Positions 23,863 through 34,900 of a stretch of 64,000 nt of DNA are shown here, one piece after another. The notes beneath the pieces are model-generated. The model did no database searches and was not told where the DNA came from. It was given only the letters and a program-made list of their open reading frames with translations. Origin of the DNA: Actinomycetaceae bacterium. Its GTDB lineage: Bacteria; Actinomycetota; Actinomycetes; Actinomycetales; Actinomycetaceae. The stretch's first letter is position 1. Each line of letters opens with the position of its first letter. The position numbers and the translations under genes were made by a program. The stretch is taken from the NCBI GenBank assembly GCA_030524055.1, contig JAUNHH010000012.1:17808-81807 (forward strand), given 5' to 3'.

Positions 23863-26800
23863 TCAGGCGTCGCGGTTGCGACGACGGATCACGAGGGCGA
23901 TGGCACCAGCCACGAGGGCCAGAGCAGCGCCGCCGAAGAGGATCTCGGTATTGGCACCGGTGACAGCGAGTTTGCTGCCGCCACCCTTGTTGGAGCCACC
24001 GGGGGTGGAGCCGCCTCCATTGTTGGAGCCGCCATTATTTCCACCGTCGTCGTTGCCTCCGCCGTTGTTACCACCGGGGGTCGAGCCTCCGCCGTTGTTT
24101 CCACCGCCGTTATTACCGCCGCCATTGTTGCCGTCGTCACCGCCATCATCGCCGCCGCCTTCGGTCTTCTTGACGAAACCGAAGTCGAGGGTGAGGTCGG
24201 AATCTCCATCATTGTTCAGCACCACGGAGGTCGCTGAGCCGGTGGAGGAGTCGGTGGCGCGGTCACCCTGACCAGTGGTCGTGGGGACGTAGCCATCGGG
24301 GCCGGAGACGTGGACAACATAGGTGCCTGCGGGCAGGTTCGTGAAGCCGTAGCCACCCTTGTCGTCGGTGGTGGTGGCGCCAACATCCTTGCCATCGGCA
24401 TCCTTGACGGACTTGCCATCGACATCGGTGATGGTGACAGTCACGCCGGAGATGCCGGGCTCACCGGAGTCCTGGACACCATTCTTATTGGCGTCTTCCC
24501 ACACGTAGTCACCAACGGAAACCTTGGCGCCAGGCTTGGGGGCGTCAGCCTTCTTAACGAAGCCGAAGTCCAGCGTGACATCGGAGTCCCCGTCTTTAGT
24601 GAGGTCCTTCGAGGTGGCACTGCCAGTGGAGGAGTCCTTGTCATTGGTGGTGGCACCAGCAACGGTGGGCTCGTAGCCCTCAGGAGCCTTGACAGTGACC
24701 ACGTAGTGGGTGCCTGCGGGCAGAACCTCAAGGTTATCGAACAGGTACTTGCCAGAGCCACCGGACTTCTGGGTCAGCTCAACACGCTTAGAGCCATCAG
24801 CGTTCTTGACCTCACCATTGTCGCTACGCGAAATGGTCAGCTCAACACCAACCAGTGGCTTGTCATCGTCATCCTGGACGCCGTCTTTATCGAGATCCTC
24901 GAAGACGTAGTCACCAACGGAGACCTTGCCAGTGGCGGGTGCCGGTGGGTTCGGAGGAGGCGTGTTCCCGCCATCCTTCTTCACGAAACCGAAGTCCAGG
25001 GTCAGATCCGAATCGCCATCGGCGGTCAGATCCTTGGACTCTGCCTTGTCGGTGGAAGAGTCGTCGCCGCGGTCGTCACCAGCATTGGGCGTGGTGGGCT
25101 CGAAGCCTTCGGGGGCCTTGACGGTCACCACGTAGTGAGTGCCAGCAGGCAGGACCTCAAGGTTATCGAAGAGGTACTTGCCCTTGTCATCAGTCTTGGT
25201 GGTCAGCTCATCACGCTTGGAACCATCAGCGTTCTTCACTTCACCAGCATCGCTACGAGAGATGGTGAGCTCGACGCCAGCCAGCGGCTTGTCGTCATCA
25301 GTGTCATCGCCATCATCGTCAGCGTCGTCCTGAACGCCGTCCTTATCAACGTCTTCCCAGACGTAGTCACCAACGGAAACCTTGCCAGTGGCAGGCGCCG
25401 GAGGTGTTGGCGGGTTCGGCGGGGTGGGAGGATTCGGCGGAGTCGGAGCATCGCCCTTGACGAAGCCAAAGTCCAGGGTCAGATCCGAATCGCCATCGGC
25501 GGTCAGATCCTTGGACTCTGCCTTGTCGGTGGAAGAGTCGTCGCCGCGGTCGTCACCAGCATTGGGCGTGGTGGGCTCGAAGCCTTCGGGGGCCTTGACG
25601 GTCACCACGTAGTGAGTGCCAGCAGGCAGGACCTCAAGGTTATCGAAGAGGTACTTGCCCTTGTCATCAGTCTTGGTGGTCAGCTCATCACGCTTGGAAC
25701 CATCAGCGTTCTTCACTTCACCAGCATCGCTACGAGAGATGGTGAGCTCGACGCCAGCCAGCGGCTTGTCGTCATCAGTGTCATCGCCATCATCGTCAGC
25801 GTCGTCCTGAACGCCGTCCTTATCAACGTCTTCCCAGACGTAGTCACCAACGGAAACCTTGCCAGTGGCAGGCGCCGGAGGTGTTGGCGGGTTCGGCGGG
25901 GTGGGGGGCGTCGGAGGAGTTCCGGCGTCCTTCTTCACGAAGCCGAAGTCCAGGGTCAGATCGGAGGCACCATCGGTGGTCAGATCTGTGGAGGTGGCGC
26001 TGTCAGTGGAGGAGTCCTTAGCAGTGTCACCCGCATTGGCCTTGGTGGGCTCGAAACCGTCGGGGTTCTTCACGGTGACCACGTAGTGAGTACCAGCAGG
26101 CAGGACCTCAAGGTTATCGAAGAGGTACTTGCCAGCAGCATCAGTCTTGGTGGTCAGCTCATCGCGCTTAGAACCGTCAGCGTTCTTGACTTCGCCATTG
26201 TCGCTGCGCGAAATGGTGAGCTCGACGCCAGCCAGCGGCTTGTCATCGTCGGCGTCATCAGCATCGTCGGTGTCGTCCTGGAGGCCGTCCTTATCAACGT
26301 CTTCCCAGACGTAGTCACCAACGGAAACCTTACCGGTAGGTGCCGGAGGTGTTGGCGGGTTCGGCGGAGTGGGAGGATTCGGCGGAGTTCCAGCATCCTT
26401 CTTCACGAAACCGAAGTCCAGGGTCAGATCGGAGGCACCATCGGTGGTCAGATCTGTGGACTTTTCGCTACCAGTAGAGGAGTCAGCGGCCCTGTCGCCA
26501 CCAGCATTAGCGGTGGTGGGCTCAAAGCCCTCGGGGTTCTTCACGGTGACCACGTAGCTGGTACCTGCGGGGAGAACCTCAAGATTATCGAAGAGGTACT
26601 TACCAGAAGCGTCAGTCTTGATGGTCAGCTCATCACGCTTCTTGCCATCGGCGTTCTTCACCTCGGCGTTGTCGCTACGAGAGATGGTCAGTTCGACACC
26701 TTCGATGGGCTTATCGCCATCATTTTGGACGCCGTCCTTATTGCCATCTTCAAAGACGTAGTCGCCAACGGAGACCTTTGGAGCAGGTCCACTTGGAGGG

Positions 26801-28338
26801 CCATCAACGCTATTGGCCAATTCAACCTTGGTCACGCCCTGGTCACCAATGGTGAATGTGGCAGTCTCGCCGTTGTCATTAGCATCGTCGCCATCATCCA
26901 CAGTGAACTTCGGGGTTCCCCATGTCACAGGCTGTGCGGGAGCAGGCTCAACACCATTGAGATCCTCAGAGAGGGTGACCTTGGTGCCACGAGGCAGGGT
27001 CACACCCTCAGCAAAGGCGGTTTCTTCACCAAGTTTGACCTTGAGAGTGCCTTCAAAGGCGCCAGCGGAATTCTTGGTGTAGCCCTCGGGAGCCTTCCAG
27101 TTGGCATCGTTGAAGTCAGCAGGCAGAGTGAACTTCACCTTGACAGGGAAGGTCGAGCCTGCAGCAATATTGGAGGATCCAGCGCCTTCAACGGTCTTGA
27201 GGACCTTGAAGGTACCAAAACCGTTTTCCATCACACCATTAACGTCGAGGCTTTCGGCGTAGGTCACCTTATTTTCGGTGTTAATACCGGCGTCCTTGAC
27301 CGAGGCTGCATTGGTGTAATAGACACCCTTCTTTACGCCTTCACCCGTGAATTTCACAGGGATAATAATGCGGTAGTTCGTCGGATTCGCAGGGAACACA
27401 CCCGTAATGCTCATACGGATCTTGTTGTTCTCTAGGTACTCGACTTTAAAGTCATACTTGTCGCCCTCAGCAGACAAAGACTTATTGGCACCATTACGCA
27501 GGCTGATTTCCTTAATGCCTTCTTTGTCAGCAAAGTGCTGGAAGACCAGATTTTCTTTGCCCTTATCGGACGTATCAGTAATCTGACCTTCACCCAGGGT
27601 GTCTTCAATAACGAGGGTGGACTTGGTGGCGCCATCGTGCTTGAAGCCGGGAAGGATTTCCTGGATCTTCTGGGAACCGAAACCAATGACCCAGCGGCCT
27701 TCAGTTTGGCCTTCCTTTTCCAGACCATGTGCCCACTTGGAGAATCCCCATGGGGTGTAGCCAGGAACAACAATACGGGAGTTACCGGGCAGGCGAACCT
27801 GGGTTTCCACACCATTGAGGGTCATGGGAACCTCGTTGGTGTCAGAGCTACGAGTCACCAGCAGTTGCATTTCGCCGCTGCCATGCAGATTCCTGAATCC
27901 AGCATTCTGGAGTTTCTCGATCTCTTCGTTGAAGGTGCAGACCAGGGTCTTTTCGTCAGCGGTGCACTGGCCAACTGTCACATCTTTATCGCCAGCCTTG
28001 ACCTTCAGGTCAGTGCTAATAGGCGAAAAACGAGCCTTAAAGTAGTCGCCAAGTCCAATAGAGAAGGATTCTCCAGACTTCACAGGAGCAGCAATCTTGC
28101 GTGCATCCCAGTCAAACTTGAGTTCAGCGGCATCCCAGGTCTGAAGAGACTGATCGGATGTGGTGTGATCCGAGTGCTTCTTTAAGAGCGACGTTACAGT
28201 GACCTTAATGCCCGAGTTATCCGCTGCATATGCTGGGCTAAAGGCGCCTCCTAGGCCTATTGCAAAGGCCATTAGCGCCACAAGCAGTCCGAGCACCCCC
28301 CTTCGCGGAGCGGTCCGTGGACTCGATTGCGTCCTCAT
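23863..28338 (-). CDS. Cell-wall-anchored SdrD_B-repeat surface protein, 1491 residues
   Basis: ATG 28338 with AAAGGGG ahead gives a classic signal peptide (MRTQSS..., hydrophobic core, cut near AYA-ADN). Residues 40-370 are an Ig-like adhesin head. A DUF5979-like domain follows (about 375-510; FKVLKTVEGAG, ELANSVDG). Six SdrD_B domains, each opening with KVSVGDYV(W/F)ED and an acidic calcium loop, are joined by Pro/Thr linkers (TPPNPPTPP). Domains 3 and 4 are virtually identical. A Gly/Asn-rich spacer leads to LAVTG (1457-1461), a membrane helix and RRRNRDA. It is probably an adhesin held on a long calcium-stiffened stalk. The large open frame antisense to the repeats is a shadow. Confidence 0.85.
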   Translation of the reverse strand: MRTQSSPRTAPRRGVLGLLVALMAFAIGLGGAFSPAYAADNSGIKVTVTSLLKKHSDHTTSDQSLQTWDAAELKFDWDARKIAAPVKSGESFSIGLGDYFKARFSPISTDLKVKAGDKDVTVGQCTADEKTLVCTFNEEIEKLQNAGFRNLHGSGEMQLLVTRSSDTNEVPMTLNGVETQVRLPGNSRIVVPGYTPWGFSKWAHGLEKEGQTEGRWVIGFGSQKIQEILPGFKHDGATKSTLVIEDTLGEGQITDTSDKGKENLVFQHFADKEGIKEISLRNGANKSLSAEGDKYDFKVEYLENNKIRMSITGVFPANPTNYRIIIPVKFTGEGVKKGVYYTNAASVKDAGINTENKVTYAESLDVNGVMENGFGTFKVLKTVEGAGSSNIAAGSTFPVKVKFTLPADFNDANWKAPEGYTKNSAGAFEGTLKVKLGEETAFAEGVTLPRGTKVTLSEDLNGVEPAPAQPVTWGTPKFTVDDGDDANDNGETATFTIGDQGVTKVELANSVDGPPSGPAPKVSVGDYVFEDGNKDGVQNDGDKPIEGVELTISRSDNAEVKNADGKKRDELTIKTDASGKYLFDNLEVLPAGTSYVVTVKNPEGFEPTTANAGGDRAADSSTGSEKSTDLTTDGASDLTLDFGFVKKDAGTPPNPPTPPNPPTPPAPTGKVSVGDYVWEDVDKDGLQDDTDDADDADDDKPLAGVELTISRSDNGEVKNADGSKRDELTTKTDAAGKYLFDNLEVLPAGTHYVVTVKNPDGFEPTKANAGDTAKDSSTDSATSTDLTTDGASDLTLDFGFVKKDAGTPPTPPTPPNPPTPPAPATGKVSVGDYVWEDVDKDGVQDDADDDGDDTDDDKPLAGVELTISRSDAGEVKNADGSKRDELTTKTDDKGKYLFDNLEVLPAGTHYVVTVKAPEGFEPTTPNAGDDRGDDSSTDKAESKDLTADGDSDLTLDFGFVKGDAPTPPNPPTPPNPPTPPAPATGKVSVGDYVWEDVDKDGVQDDADDDGDDTDDDKPLAGVELTISRSDAGEVKNADGSKRDELTTKTDDKGKYLFDNLEVLPAGTHYVVTVKAPEGFEPTTPNAGDDRGDDSSTDKAESKDLTADGDSDLTLDFGFVKKDGGNTPPPNPPAPATGKVSVGDYVFEDLDKDGVQDDDDKPLVGVELTISRSDNGEVKNADGSKRVELTQKSGGSGKYLFDNLEVLPAGTHYVVTVKAPEGYEPTVAGATTNDKDSSTGSATSKDLTKDGDSDVTLDFGFVKKADAPKPGAKVSVGDYVWEDANKNGVQDSGEPGISGVTVTITDVDGKSVKDADGKDVGATTTDDKGGYGFTNLPAGTYVVHVSGPDGYVPTTTGQGDRATDSSTGSATSVVLNNDGDSDLTLDFGFVKKTEGGGDDGGDDGNNGGGNNGGGNNGGGSTPGGNNGGGNDDGGNNGGSNNGGGSTPGGSNKGGGSKLAVTGANTEILFGGAALALVAGAIALVIRRRNRDA
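24992..25905. repeat. Near-perfect 477-bp internal tandem duplication in the adhesin gene
   Basis: The segment 24992-25428 recurs at 25469-25905 with no difference that I can see over 437 bp; the period is 477 bp (159 codons, one SdrD_B domain plus linker). The duplication is in frame and must be recent or homogenised by recombination. Copy number may vary between strains, and short-read assemblies could collapse it. Confidence 0.85.
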
Positions 28339-28653
28339 TCGGTTCCCCTTTCGGATTGTGCGAGGGCTTGTGCCCAACTCGCACGTCTTGATGGTGATCA
28401 AGAGGTAACTCGTGGCACGCGGCAGAGGTGACCCCCCAGATAGCACGCTACGAGAGACTAAGTACCAGAAATGATGGTAGGTACTCCCACCCCCTTCAGC
28501 AAGGAATTCGACCACTTGGACAAGAGCGTTTCGTCGGCGCTGTCGCCACTATCACCGTCCTAGATTCATAAATAGATACCGAAAAACACGGCGCTGACCT
28601 CGCCAAAATAGTCATTAGCACAGGCTGTGTATTGCTTAAGAATGTCATGGCTC

Positions 28654-28665
28654 ACGAGGGCGGGG
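28654..28665 (+). repeat. Dispersed 12-mer, single copy upstream of the 1491-residue adhesin
   Basis: Exact copy within the noncoding gap 28339-28942 that serves as promoter region of the adhesin ending at 23863. Apart from two 12-mers and the hairpin at 28878, nothing recognisable fills the gap. Confidence 0.75.
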
Positions 28666-28765
28666 TCACAATTTCATCGACCCAAGTACAAAAAGTTATA
28701 TGCGCCGACGCACTTTTGTGCCCTCCATCCGGTCAGGGTTCGACCCATCTCCCCTTGAACACGCG

Positions 28766-28777
28766 CCCCGCCCTCGT
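28766..28777 (-). repeat. Dispersed 12-mer, single copy in the gap between adhesins
   Basis: Exact minus-orientation copy about 100 bp from the previous one; the two point towards each other's outside and do not form a close hairpin. Confidence 0.75.
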
Positions 28778-28877
28778 CGATGAGGAATGACTGCCGCGAG
28801 CGCACCTGCCCATCCAACGAAGGACGGAACTACTCCCTATATATAGGTATGACTGTTGCTCGTGGGCCGGGATAGCA

Positions 28878-28917
28878 CAAGGCCCCTCGGCGGAATCTCT
28901 TCCTTCGAGGGGCCTTG
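28878..28917 (-). terminator. Hairpin terminator of the 2383-residue adhesin gene
   Basis: CAAGGCCCCTCG and CGAGGGGCCTTG are perfectly complementary 12-nt arms with a 16-nt loop, 25 bp after the stop codon. No T-run follows on the minus strand, so termination may be factor-assisted. Confidence 0.65.
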
Positions 28918-28942
28918 GCTATGAGCTACTCAGCTGAGGCGA

Positions 28943-31900
28943 TCAGCCATCGCGGCGACGACGCGCTGCGAGGGCGACACCTCCAATGGCGGTAGCTGCG
29001 GCGGCCGTTGCCAGCATGGTGATGGTGGCGGCGCCGGTGATGGCCAGTTTCGTCTCCGGCTTATTCTCCGTGGGAGGAGTATTCGGAGGCGTATTTGGCG
29101 TGGGCGGCACTGACGGCGGCGTATCCGGGGTTGGCGGAGTCGGCGGCGTTACCGGGGGCTTGGTGACGAGGACGAAGCCAAAGTCGAGGCTCAGGTCCTT
29201 GTCTCCATCACCCTTGAGGGTGCGGCTGGTGACGGAATCGGTGGAGGAATCGAATTCACGATCCGCACCAATGCCCGGCGTTGTCGGGGCGTACCCTTCG
29301 GGGGTGCCGAGGATGGTCACTGTGTAGCTGCCTTCAGGGAGATCCGTGAAGGAGTAGTAGCCATCTTTATCAGTGACTGTTTCCGCAACAGGCTTGCCGT
29401 CAACGGTGGTGGCAGGGGTGCCATCGGACTTGGTCAGACCAAGGCGGACACCTTCGATACCCTTTTCATCCGCGTCTTGCAGGCCATTGTTATTGGCGTC
29501 GAGCCAGACCCAGTCGCCCACGGACACCTTGGGGGTGTGGCGTGCGTGCCAGGGGTCTTCGCCCTTCACCGGGGTGCCAGAGGAGGCGCCCAGGCCGGTC
29601 ACTGTTGCCTTATCCGCGTGGGTGTCCCCAACGGGAATGGCGGGCAGTGTGCCAACGCAGCGGAAGGTCTGGCCAACCTTGAGCACGTAGTTGGGGTCAA
29701 TGGTGACAACACCCTGATCATCTGCAGGGTAGTCCTTGCCCTCAACGGTGCACTTCAGGTCGGTCATGGCCACGCCGTCAATGCGCGAATCCACGAAGGT
29801 CATCTTGGTCAGATCTTCATTGCCGTAGTTACCCACGGTGAAGCTGACTGAGGTGGGGCCTTCAACGTGGACGGCGCTTTGAGCGCTGTCAGCGTCACCG
29901 GCGGTGTCAGTGGAGGAGAACTTCTCCACCTCAACGTTGGGCTTGGAGGCAATGAAGCCGAAGTCCAGCGTCGGGTCACTGTTGCCATCGGTGGTGAGAT
30001 CGGCAGATTCTGCCGAGCCGGTGGAGGAGTCCTTATCGGAATCCGTGGCTCCTGCCTTAGTGGGCAGGTAGGTATCCTTTGGCAGCTTCGCGATGGTCAC
30101 GGTGTAGTGCTGGCCAGCTGGCAGGGTGGGCAGGTTCTCGAAGGAGTACTTACCGTCCTGGTCAGTGGTGACTTCACCGACATCCTTGCCATCAACATCC
30201 TTGACAGGAGCGCCATTCGGGCCGGTGACCTTCAGGACAACGCCTTGGATGCCAGGCTCGTCATCCTCTTGGACCCCGTCCTCGTCAGAATCGAACCAGA
30301 CGAAGTCACCAACGCTGACCTTGCCGGGGACACCCTTGGCATTCCACGGGTCTTCACCTTCAACGGGCTTGCCACTGCCCACGCCCTTGCCGCCAACCTG
30401 GGCGGTGTCGGAGTGAGTGGTGTCAGGGGCCAGTTCAGGAAGAACAGCGGTGCAGGAGTAGGAAGCGCCAACAGCCAGCTTGATGGCCGGGTCAATGGTG
30501 ACCACGCCAGCGTCGTCAGCTGCGAACTCGCGTCCGTTAACCACGCACTTCAGGTCCTTCAGAGCCGGGCCGTCGCCAGCCACGTCCTTGAAGGTGAGCT
30601 CGGTGAGTTCTTCGTCGCCAGTGTTGGTGACATCGAAGGACACTTTCTGCTCGGTCTTCGCAGGGATGACCACTGCACTTTGTGCACTGTCAGCGTCGCC
30701 CGTGGCCACGTTGGTGGAGTACTTCTCAACCGAAATGGTCGGGGTGGCTTCGACGAAACCGAAGTCCAGCGACGCGTCGCGCTGCGCGTCATTGGTCAGG
30801 TCCGTGGATTCGGCCAGACCAGTGGAGGAGTTGGTTTCGCGGTCGGCACCAGTGTCCACGGTGGGCACGTAGCCAGCCGGGTTGGTGACGGACACGACGT
30901 AGTGGACACCTGCAGGCAGAACTGCGAGGTTGTCGAAGGAGTACAGACCCTTGTCATCCGTTGTTGTGGTGACAGTGGCGGGCTTGCCATCCGACAGGGT
31001 CACCGGTGCACCGTCGGTGCGGGTGATGGTCAGGGTGACATCCTTAATGCCGGGTTCGTCAGCATCCTGGACGCCGTCCTTATCGGTGTCGATCCACACG
31101 AAGTCGCCAACAGAAACGCGGGCCGGAGGGGTCTGCGAGTGCCATGGGTCTTCGTCATCAACCGGGGTGCCACTACCAATGCCGGTGCCACCAACGCGGA
31201 CGGTGTCAGCGTGGGTCTTGCCATGTCCGAGGACGGGCAGGGTAGCCACACAGGTGTAGCTTCCGCCAACGGGCAGGGTAATGGCCGGGTCGAAGGTGAC
31301 TACACCCTTGTCATCGGCAGGGTAGTTCTGACCATTGAGGGTGCACAGAAGGTCCTTCAGGGCAGGGCCATCGGTGGCGGTATCAGTGAAGGTCAGTTTG
31401 TTGAGCTCGTCATTGCCCGTGTTTTCCACGGTAATGGTGACGGTCTGCTCTGCATCCGGGCCGATGGTCACTGCACTTTGTGCGGTGTCAGCGTCGCCGG
31501 TGGCCACATCAGTGGAGAACTTCTCCACGTTAATGGCGGGCGCAGCCTTGACGAAACCGAAGTCCAGAGTTGGGTCGGACTCGCCATCATTGACCAAATC
31601 CTTGGATTCTACAGCGCCGGTACTTGAGTCAAGAGCATCGTCATTGCCTTCCAGGGCCTTGGTGGGAATGAAACCATCCGGGTTCTGAACAGTCACAATG
31701 TAGTGGGTGCCAGCGGGCAGAGTAGCAAGGTTATCGAAGGAGTACTTGCCGTCAGCATCGGTTGTCGTGGTGAGAATGATGGGTCGATTGTCATCTTCGG
31801 TGAGAATCGGGACTCCATCAGTACGGCCGATGACGAGGGTGACGTCCTTAATGCCGGGTTCGCCAGCGTCTTGGATGCCATCGTTATCGGTGTCTTCCCA

Positions 31901-34900
31901 CACGAAGTCGCCCACGGAAACCTTGCCAGGGGGGCTCGCCGCGTGCCACGGATCCTCGTCTTCGACGGGGATACCGCTGCCAATACCGGTGCCACCAACG
32001 CGGACAGTGTCAGCATGGATCTTGTCAGCGCCGAGGGCGGGCAAGGTGGCAGTACAGGTGTAGCTATCGCCAGGAGCCAGGCTCAAAGCCGGGTCAATGG
32101 TGACCAGGCCAGTAGCATCAGCTGTGAACTCGCGTCCACCAACCACACACTTCAGGTCCTTCAGAGCAGGGCCCTCAGTAGTGGTATCCGTGAAGGTCAG
32201 GGCAGTGAGTTCTTCATTGCCGTTATTGGTCACGGTCATGGTGACAGGCTGTTCAGCCTTGCCATCGACGAGAACAAGGTCGGGACGCCTGTCTGCGTCG
32301 CCAGTAGCCAGGTCAGTGGAGAACTTCTCCACGGAAATGGCGGGCTCAGACTTAACGAAACCGAAGTCCAGCGAAGCATCGCGGTCGCCGTCATTTTCCA
32401 GATCGGTGGAGCCAACAACGCCAGTGGAGGAGTTGGTTTCACGATCAGCACCAGTGTCCAGCGTGGGCTGGTAGCCAGCCGGGTCGGTAACGGCCACGGT
32501 GTAACGGGTGCCTGCAGGCAGAGCTTCGAGGTTATCGAAGGAGTACTTGCCATCAGGGCCAGTCTTCGTCGTCAGCGTGGCATTGGTGCCATCGGAGAGC
32601 TTCGGAGTCTGGTTGTCGCTACGACCAAGAGTCAGGGTGACATCCTGAATACCGGGTTCGCCGCCGTCCTGAATGCCGTCCTTATTGAGGTCTTCCCACA
32701 CGAAGTCACCAACGGAAACCTTGGCGGGGTTGGTCTTTGCGTGCCAGGGGTCCTCATCTTCGGCGGGGGTGCCGCTGCCAACGCCAGTGCCGCCAACGCG
32801 GACAGTGTCAGCGTGAGTCTTGCCGCCACCGAGCACAGGCAGGGTCGCGGTGCACTGGTAGGAATCACCAACAGCCAAAGTCAGGGCGGGGTCAATGGTG
32901 ACCACGCCAGCGGCATCGGCTTGGAAGGTGCGTCCGCCGACCACACAGGCCAGGTCCTTGAGGGCAGGGCCATCGGTGGCGGTGTCGGTGAAGGTCAGCT
33001 TATTCAGTTCTTCATTGCCGTTATTGGTCACGGTAATGGAGACAGGCTGTTCCACCTGGGCGCCGAGAACAACGGCGTCACCAGCGGTGTCAGCATCGCC
33101 AGTGGCCAGATCGGTGGAGAACTTCTCCACAGAAATCGATGGGACAGACTTGATGAAACCAAAGTCGAGGGTGTCATCCTTGTCGCCGTCGTTAGGCAGT
33201 TCATTGGCGGTGGCATTACCCGTTGAGGAGTTGGTGGCGCGGTCGGCGCCAGTGTCCACGGTGGGCTGGTAGCCGGCAGGGCCTGTGACGGTGACAATGT
33301 ACTTCTGGCCAGCGGGCAGAGTTGCCAGGTTGGTGAAGGAGTACTTGCCGTCGGGGCCACTAGTGGTGGTGGCGGTTGCCGGGGAGCCATCAGCAGTGGT
33401 CACAGGCATGCCGTCGGTGCGGGTGATGGTCAGGGTGACATCTTTGATGCCGGGTTCGCCGCCATCTTGGACGCCATTGCGATCCAGGTCTTCCCACACG
33501 AAGTCGCCAACGGAAACCTTGGCGGCCGGGGTCTTGGCGTGCCACGGGTCTTCGTCATTAACGGGGACGCCGCTGCCAATACCGGTGCCACCAACGCGGA
33601 CAGTGTCAGCGTGAGTCTTGCCAGCACCGAGGGCGGGCAGAGTGGCAGTACAGGTGTAGGAGGCTCCGCGAGCAAGGGTCACGGTGGGATCAATGGTGAC
33701 AGTGCCATTGCCATCAGAGGGGAATTCGCGGCCACCAATGGTGCACTTCAGGTCCTTCAGGGCAGGGCCGTCGGTTGCGGTATCAACAAAGGTCAACTTG
33801 TTCAGATCTTCGTTGCCATTGTTGGTCACGGTAATGGTGACAGGCTGTTCAGCAGCGGCACCAAGTTCGACTGCCTCACCAGCGGTGTCAGCATCGCCAG
33901 TTCCCAGATCGGTGGAGAACTTCTCCACTTCAATGGCGGGAACGCTGCGGATGTAACCGAAGTCCAGGGTGTCGTCCTTATCGCCCTCATTGACGAGGTC
34001 GGTGGACTCTGCGCTACCGGTGGAGGAGTTGGTGGCGCGGTCTGGGCCGGTGGTGACGGTGGGCTGGTAGCCAGCCGGGTCAGTCACGGTCACGGTGTAG
34101 TGCGTATTCGGCGGTAGAGCAGCAAGGTTATCGAAAGAGTACTTGCCGTCAGGGCCGGTGGTCACTGTGGTGGTGGCAGCGCCGCCATCAAAGAGGGTCA
34201 CCGGGGCGCCATCAGTACGGCTGATGGTCACGGAGACATCTTTAATGCCAGGTTCGCCTGCGTCCTGAACGCCATTCTGGTCAGTGTCTTCCCACACGAA
34301 GTCACCAACGGAAACCTTGGGGTCAGGGTTCTTCGTGTACGTATTGGTGGCGTTAACTGGGGTGGTCTGGCCCGCCTGAATGGTGACCTGGTTCGTGTCC
34401 AGGGTTGGCACCAGGGTCCATCCTGCGACCTGAGCAGCAGCAGAATCTTCCGTAATCGTACAGGTGGTACCTGCGGGGATTTCGGGAGATTCCCACGTAT
34501 TACCTGGGGTCACTGTTGCGGTGACTGCTGGGTCAGTGCCACACACATAGGAGAAGGTGAACGAGGCCGGGGCTGCAGCTCCATTCGCCACGAGGGATTT
34601 AGTAATGGAGAACTTACCCGTCTGAGGCGCAGTGTTACCAATAGTATTGGTCAAGACAACCTCAGTGGCCTTCAGGTTTTCAATGGTGAAGGTCGTGGTG
34701 TTTTCGGCAGCGGGTGCACCATCAACAACGAAGGACTTCTTCTCGATCCCAAGATTGCCTGCCAGAGCTGGGTCATCTTCGGTCAGGGTAATTACAGTCC
34801 CTGTAGGGAATTTATATCCCTTGAAGGCCTCGCCAGCTTTGAGCGTAATAGTCTGAGGATTATTCGCGGGAAGAGTGAAGGCTGGGAATTGATCAGCGGT

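Noticed and set aside
24310..27435. A 1041-codon open frame antisense to the second adhesin gene
   Set aside because: It mirrors the highly biased repeated codons of the SdrD_B domains (Asp, Gly, Thr, Val rich), has no ribosome site, domain or homology pattern, and its repeats follow those of the sense gene. Shadow frame.
29867..33226. Two long open frames (586 and 507 codons) antisense to the largest adhesin gene
   Set aside because: Same explanation: periodic shadow of the sense repeats.
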